Assembly: GCA_030615745.1 (NCBI GenBank)
Contig: JAUWYR010000002.1
Location: 1-64,000 of the forward strand
DNA: 64,000 nt
Source of the DNA: Candidatus Zixiibacteriota bacterium
GTDB taxonomy: Bacteria; Zixibacteria; MSB-5A5; SM23-73-2
Reading direction: 5' to 3'
In this document: positions 59,073-64,000 of the stretch, piece by piece
Numbering within the stretch: the first letter of the stretch is position 1
Layout: every line of letters begins with the position of its first letter
Notes under the pieces: generated by a model
What the model saw: only the letters and a program-made list of their open reading frames with translations
Told to the model about the DNA's origin: nothing
Databases searched by the model: none
Made by a program: the position numbers and the translations under genes

Positions 59073-60281
59073 ATGTCGCGGATGTTGAGTAAAAAAAGCT
59101 TTGATTTTAAAGATAGATATGCTTTAAGGTTAAATGTGCTTGAACCATATCTTTTCTGTAAGTTGGCTGAAGCGAAAAAGAGGTCAAAAAAAGAATTAAT
59201 CGATTTAGGTGCAGGAGACCCTGACCTTTTCCCTCCAAAAAAGATAATTGAAACTATAAAAAAGGAGGCTTTAAAACCAGAAAATCATCGCCATCCTGTT
59301 TATGAGGGTATTTGGGAGCTGAAGGAAGCCATAGTTGAGTGGTTTTATCAAAGATTCAGGGTGAAACTTGATCCTAAAAAAGAGGTTTTGGTCTTAGCTG
59401 GTTCAAAAGAGGGTCTTGGTCTTATAAGCTGGGCTATTTTGAATCGAGGTGAGGAGGCTTTAGTTCCTGATCCAGGATATCCGATCTACAGAAGGTCTGT
59501 TCTACTTTGTGGTGGCAAGCCAGTTTTTTTCCCTCTCTTAGAAAAGAATGATTGGCTTTTAGATTTTGAAAAAATAAAGATTGGACCAAAGACCAAGCTT
59601 TTATTTCTAAATTATCCTCATAATCCGACTGGAGCGGTTCTGGATTCAGATTTTTTTGAAAAAATATATTCTTTTGCTAAAAAAAACCAGATTATTGTGT
59701 GTAATGATATGGCATATTCGGAAATCACTTTCGATGGTTACATCTCCCCGAGCTTTTTGCAGATAAAAGGTGCAAAAAATCTCTGTCTTGAGTTTTATTC
59801 ATTTTCCAAGACCTATTCTATGAGCGGATGGAGGCTTGGATTTGTGGTGGGGAATAGAGATTTGATCGATGCGCTATTTAAGGTTAAGGTTACTTCTAAC
59901 TCAGGAGTTTTTCACCTGATTCAGAAGGCGGGAATAACAGCTTTGAGACTTCCAAAAAAAGAGGTCGAAAAGATAAAAGAGATTTATCAGAAGAGGAGAG
60001 ATATTTTAACTGATGGATTGATGAGGCTTGGTTGGAAGGTGAAAAGACCGAAAGGGACGATCTACCTCTGGGCAAAGATTCCGAATTTTTCTTCTAAAAA
60101 AAGAGATTCAAAAAAGTTCTGTTTGAATCTGCTCAAAAAAAAAGGAATTTTAACCACACCGGGCGCAGGCTTTGGTGAAAACGGGGAGGGATGGGTTCGT
60201 TTTTCCCTGACCACTAAAGTTGAAAATATAAATCGGGCTTTGAAAAGAATGGAAAAATTTGATTTTCAGGAGTTAAATTGA
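59073..60281 (+). CDS. PLP-dependent class I/II aminotransferase
   Basis: LIDLGAGDPDLFPPKKI..LNYPHNPTGAVLD..FYSFSKTYSMSGWRLGFVVGN. Confidence 0.93.
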   Translation: MSRMLSKKSFDFKDRYALRLNVLEPYLFCKLAEAKKRSKKELIDLGAGDPDLFPPKKIIETIKKEALKPENHRHPVYEGIWELKEAIVEWFYQRFRVKLDPKKEVLVLAGSKEGLGLISWAILNRGEEALVPDPGYPIYRRSVLLCGGKPVFFPLLEKNDWLLDFEKIKIGPKTKLLFLNYPHNPTGAVLDSDFFEKIYSFAKKNQIIVCNDMAYSEITFDGYISPSFLQIKGAKNLCLEFYSFSKTYSMSGWRLGFVVGNRDLIDALFKVKVTSNSGVFHLIQKAGITALRLPKKEVEKIKEIYQKRRDILTDGLMRLGWKVKRPKGTIYLWAKIPNFSSKKRDSKKFCLNLLKKKGILTTPGAGFGENGEGWVRFSLTTKVENINRALKRMEKFDFQELN

Positions 60282-61192
60282 GCAAAAAAGTTTTTGAGGA
60301 GATAAAAAGCTTAATCACAGAAAGTCCTAATCCAGAGACCGAAAATATCGATTCAAAATCGACCAAAAAGATTTTAGAGTTGATAAACAAAGAGGACCAG
60401 AAGATAGCAAAAGAGGTAAAAAAAACAATACCACAGATAGTAAAGGGTGTTGACCTTATTGTGTCATCACTTAAGGGCGGTGGGAGACTTTTTTATATAG
60501 GTGCCGGGACAAGTGGAAGGCTTGGAGTCCTGGATTCTGCTGAGTGTCCCCCCACTTTCGGAACAGACCCAAAAAAGATTTCGGGGATAATAGCTGGAGG
60601 ATATAAAACCTTAGTCAGGTCAAAAGAGGGAGTGGAGGATGACTTCTCCTCTGGTGAGGAGGATTTGAAAAAGAGAAATCTAAATAAATGCGATGTGGTC
60701 GTTGGAATAGCTGCTTCCAGAAGAACACCTTATGTCTTAGGTGCTTTAAAATATGCTAAAAAAATTAAAGCTAAAACCATTTTTTTGTTCTGTAATCCCT
60801 CGTCTCAACTTGAAATCAAGCCCGATGTTGTTATCTCCCCTGTTTTGGGCCCGGAGGTTATCGCTGGCTCCACTCGAATGAAGGCAGGGACAGCACAGAA
60901 GCTTATTTTAAATATGCTCTCAACCTGTGCTATGATTAAGCTCGGGAAAGTCTATAAAAATTTAATGGTAGACCTCCAGGCAAAAAGCAAAAAGCTTGAA
61001 GAACGCTCCAAAAGGATAATAATGATTTTAACTGGTTTGGATTATGAAAAAGCAGGAGTGTATCTGAAAAAGGCTGATGGAAAAGTGAAAAAAGCTTTGT
61101 TGATGATTCTGGCTAAAGTCGATAAAAAGGAAGCGGAAAAGAGATTGAAAAAATCTATGGGCTTTGTGAGGGAAGCTTTGGAAGAAAAGTAA
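60278..61192 (+). CDS. murQ: N-acetylmuramic acid 6-phosphate etherase
   Basis: GGRLFYIGAGTSGRLGVLDSAECPPTFGTDP..GPEVIAGSTRMKAGTAQKLILNMLST. Confidence 0.96.
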   Translation: MSKKVFEEIKSLITESPNPETENIDSKSTKKILELINKEDQKIAKEVKKTIPQIVKGVDLIVSSLKGGGRLFYIGAGTSGRLGVLDSAECPPTFGTDPKKISGIIAGGYKTLVRSKEGVEDDFSSGEEDLKKRNLNKCDVVVGIAASRRTPYVLGALKYAKKIKAKTIFLFCNPSSQLEIKPDVVISPVLGPEVIAGSTRMKAGTAQKLILNMLSTCAMIKLGKVYKNLMVDLQAKSKKLEERSKRIIMILTGLDYEKAGVYLKKADGKVKKALLMILAKVDKKEAEKRLKKSMGFVREALEEK

Positions 61193-61203
61193 AAAATCCC
61201 GAT

Positions 61204-61312
61204 TTAAAAAGAAAAGGTATTTATGGTATTATCTCCCCATCTCCAACCATTTTTAACCTTAAAAGTATCTCCATCAATTACTTCGCTCACCGTAAATTCT
61301 GCCTTCGCCCCC
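61204..61312 (-). pseudogene. truncated SNase-like N-terminus
   Basis: Minus-strand translation AKAEFTVSEVIDGDTFKVKNGWRWGDNTINTFSF*, in a frame different from the upstream SNase gene. Confidence 0.75.
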
Positions 61313-61585
61313 CTATTGTTTTATTTTTTTCTGCATTTTCTTATTTACAGATTCACGGCCTAAGTAGACATTGGCGACTGCTCTGCCATATTTATCACGA
61401 CTAACAGTATCAATTCTTACTTCCTCTCCCTCAATCATCCTACTAAGAGCCTCTTTTGTTTTAGCAGAACCACGCTGTCCTTTCTCTGGGGCATCTACAT
61501 TCGCAAGCCTTACAGGGTTCTTTCGGCTGGCTGTTTCAAATGTATCGCCATCGATAATCTTTGTAACTTTTTCCTTTCTTGCCAT
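61313..61585 (-). CDS. SNase/thermonuclease-like protein
   Basis: MARKEKVTKIIDGDTFETASRKNPVRLANVDAPEKGQRG..SRDKYGRAVANVYLG. Confidence 0.88.
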   Translation of the reverse strand: MARKEKVTKIIDGDTFETASRKNPVRLANVDAPEKGQRGSAKTKEALSRMIEGEEVRIDTVSRDKYGRAVANVYLGRESVNKKMQKKIKQ

Positions 61586-61602
61586 TATTTTACTCCTTTC
61601 TA

Positions 61603-64000
61603 TCAAATAAATAATGTTCCTTGGGCTTGGGCGATGATTTGATCACAAAGTCCCTGGCATAAAGGAACGAGTGCCTCAAATCCTAATCCCTGGTTATTCT
61701 TAAATAACCCTTCCGATAATAATAGATATTCCCACATCTGAGGTTGACTATAATCAGATGGAGAGAAAACTGTTGAAGCCTGCTCACACCACGCCATCGC
61801 TGCTCGCACTTTTACTGCCACATTCGGACTACCTATGTCTTTGTCGGCTTTTGTTTCTACCAAATACATTTTATCTTTTGTTTTTACAATAAAGTCTACT
61901 TCGTAATTTCTCAAAATACCTGTATGGTCTCGATATGTTATCTTCAATCTATGTCGCCTATCCAGTTTGGAATAGGAAAGAACTTCTGTTGAAGGATTAA
62001 GAATCTTAAGCATGAAATCTCGTTCAAAACCACCGCCTTTAATTTGGTAGCCAATCCGGGGATAGATACTTTTATCAGTCTCTACAGATTTACTTTCTCT
62101 AACCATGACTCTTGGGACTTCCGACAGTTTCCCCCATACACCTTTTACCTCATATTTGTATCCTTCGATTAATTTCACGATTGCTTGATTAATAGTTTGA
62201 ACAATATGGTCATAGACAAGAATGTAATTCAAAACCGAGTAGTTCTCCTGCTTAGTAAAGTCGACAGATTCACCAAAACAATAATCCGTAACATAATCAT
62301 CTATAAGCTGGGCGATTTCTGCCTGCTTTGCAGTAAGAATTGATTCTTTACCTCTTGTCGCTACTGCTCTGGATGCTTGTCTCAGGAAATATGAATAATC
62401 AAAATACTCATTATCCAGTTTCCATGTCTTTGTTTTTTTACCGCTTTCCACATGTATTTCCTGAATTATCAATTTTGAAAGCCAATTTTTCAGTTGCTGA
62501 AAATCACCGCTATATTTAGGAAGGCTACTAATGTCTATTTGTGAAAGTTCCGGCATGCGTCCTTCATCGAAAACTTGAATCGGCCAAGCAATATCATATT
62601 CCTTAATTCTTTCTGTTACTGCATCGACTGGCATTATATCACCAGTAGAAGTTGTACCACTGGAATCACCACCACCTATGATGTATCCTTCTTGTTTCAG
62701 GCTCTCATAGAACTCACGGAATCTTGGATGTTCAACAACAAAAAGAAAGTCTAAAGAGTTGGAAGGTATCTTATTTTTTCGGATTTCAAGGAAGGCTTCT
62801 TTCTTTGCTTCCTGCAATTCGGGGAAACCATATCCAGGGAACATAAGTCTCAAACCTCTCCCTACAATCTGCTCTAAAAGAAGATCTGCCTCAGTTGCCC
62901 TTAAAACCACAGTTACACAGATATTGTTTTTGTCAAACCCTTCCCGCAGCATCAGCACAGAGACAACCACCCTGAGCGAATCATCATCAATATCAATTCT
63001 ATCAAGCCTTTTCCTAGCGTTTTCCAGAGTGGTGCCGTGCCTCGCCTCGGTAAGGTCAGAGTGAATTACCATTACTTGGTCATCATCATAGTAGTTTCCA
63101 TTCTCATCAGTTAGTGTGGCGAAATGGTCTTTGGTCAAATCTGCAACTCTTGTGTCTTCACATAGCACCATCATTACAGGTTTTTTCTCAAGTCCTTTTT
63201 GCTTAAACTCCGAAGCTAATTGTTCCAGTTTCAAACGACCGATTTCCAAGAGAAGTTTCTGACCAGCAGAAAGAGACTTAATTTCACCACGTCGATGTCC
63301 CCCTTCAGGCTCGTATCTCTCTGCCCGAAAGTCAAGATCATCCAATGACTCACCGCCAATAGACTGACGCTCTTCCAGAAAGAGTTGTTTAACTAACATA
63401 TCCTGCATTGCTGTTCTCAACTCGTAGTCATAGACAATATGAGGAAAGTATTCTCTCTTCTCAGCACTTCCATAAAATGGAGTTGCCGAGTAGTCTATTT
63501 GGATAAATGGTCCAAAGCCATCTTCGTGACGTTCTTTTAATCTCTCGTAAAGTGCATTCATAAACTGGCGCCAGACCAATTCTTCTCCAGTAGCAGTTTT
63601 TTTTCCATGAACATGATGAGCCTCGTCATTCATTACAATCAGATCAGGATATTGTGAAAGAAAATCGAGGATAATTTCCCCTCGGGGCATCTCCTCCACA
63701 TCCTCACCAGTATACTGAGCCCAGAGATTCTGGGCACCGGTCTTAAGGCGAAACTGCTGCCAGTTTGTAATATAGACAAAAGGACCATCCGGAGGAGTTG
63801 TGTTGGAATTAACATCTTGCGGTTCAAATATCTCCCAATGGAATCTATCTCTCCAACGTGCTCCTTCTGGCATAAATAAAGAAAGTTTATAATCAGAGGT
63901 CTCTGGATTTCGATTCCCGGTTTTAAGGTCTCTCTTACCTCTAAAAGAATCAAGTAGTCGATCCAAGACTTCACGTCCTGGGGTAACTACCAGAAAACGA
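61603..64000 (-). CDS. type III restriction enzyme Res-like / DEAD-family helicase, 5' end beyond window
   Basis: DLIVMNDEAHHVHGKK, VVSVLMLREGFDKNNICVTVVLRATEADLLLEQIVGRGLR, C-terminal nuclease-like VDFIVKTKDKMYLVETKAD; frame stays open to 64000 (RFLVVTPGREVLDRLLDS). Confidence 0.88.
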   Translation of the reverse strand, partial: RFLVVTPGREVLDRLLDSFRGKRDLKTGNRNPETSDYKLSLFMPEGARWRDRFHWEIFEPQDVNSNTTPPDGPFVYITNWQQFRLKTGAQNLWAQYTGEDVEEMPRGEIILDFLSQYPDLIVMNDEAHHVHGKKTATGEELVWRQFMNALYERLKERHEDGFGPFIQIDYSATPFYGSAEKREYFPHIVYDYELRTAMQDMLVKQLFLEERQSIGGESLDDLDFRAERYEPEGGHRRGEIKSLSAGQKLLLEIGRLKLEQLASEFKQKGLEKKPVMMVLCEDTRVADLTKDHFATLTDENGNYYDDDQVMVIHSDLTEARHGTTLENARKRLDRIDIDDDSLRVVVSVLMLREGFDKNNICVTVVLRATEADLLLEQIVGRGLRLMFPGYGFPELQEAKKEAFLEIRKNKIPSNSLDFLFVVEHPRFREFYESLKQEGYIIGGGDSSGTTSTGDIMPVDAVTERIKEYDIAWPIQVFDEGRMPELSQIDISSLPKYSGDFQQLKNWLSKLIIQEIHVESGKKTKTWKLDNEYFDYSYFLRQASRAVATRGKESILTAKQAEIAQLIDDYVTDYCFGESVDFTKQENYSVLNYILVYDHIVQTINQAIVKLIEGYKYEVKGVWGKLSEVPRVMVRESKSVETDKSIYPRIGYQIKGGGFERDFMLKILNPSTEVLSYSKLDRRHRLKITYRDHTGILRNYEVDFIVKTKDKMYLVETKADKDIGSPNVAVKVRAAMAWCEQASTVFSPSDYSQPQMWEYLLLSEGLFKNNQGLGFEALVPLCQGLCDQIIAQAQGTLFI

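Noticed and set aside
61290-61320. Programmed frameshift at GGGGGG joining the SNase gene to the downstream SNase stub
   Set aside because: The upstream frame already stops (TAG) before the G run, so slippage there could not fuse them; a decayed second copy is simpler.

Overview
The window covers the chromosomal replication-origin neighbourhood of an AT-rich bacterium. It is probably an uncultured FCB-group-like lineage, inferred only from a T9SS-like C-terminal tail on an M4 protease. Left of ~31.2 kb genes run mostly on '-': dnaA, dnaN, DUF721/DciA, gyrB, gyrA, rex, an RsbU/W/V partner-switching set, a histidine kinase, a Ser/Thr-kinase-AAA-TPR giant protein and a nucleotide-sugar cluster. 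Right of ~33.8 kb they run mostly on '+': rpmH, rnpA, yidD, yidC, mnmE, mnmG, rsmG, parA, parB, M23 peptidase, bactofilin, MoxR, DUF58, nfo, BatA-like, aminotransferase, murQ. A perfect parS (TGTTTCACGTGAAACA) lies before rsmG and a perfect inverted pair of DnaA boxes lies after the bactofilin. The most interesting signals are: (i) accessory genes (HicBA, a HEPN-like protein, an SPL-like radical SAM protein) inserted into the gyrB-gyrA and yidC-mnmE core loci, each flanked by degenerate duplicated copies of the adjacent core gene end; (ii) an apparent orphan transcription unit at ~8.32-8.71 kb with a 5' stem, a 24-aa ORF, a 3' UTR copy of the anti-Shine-Dalgarno sequence and a strong terminator; (iii) many double-hairpin palindromic repeats and short dispersed repeats, some of which enter coding sequences in frame; (iv) an uncharacterised three-gene cassette at oriC and a methylase/winged-helix-like/nuclease cassette splitting the MoxR-DUF58 locus. 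All calls come from reading sequence and ORF translations; no database search was run.
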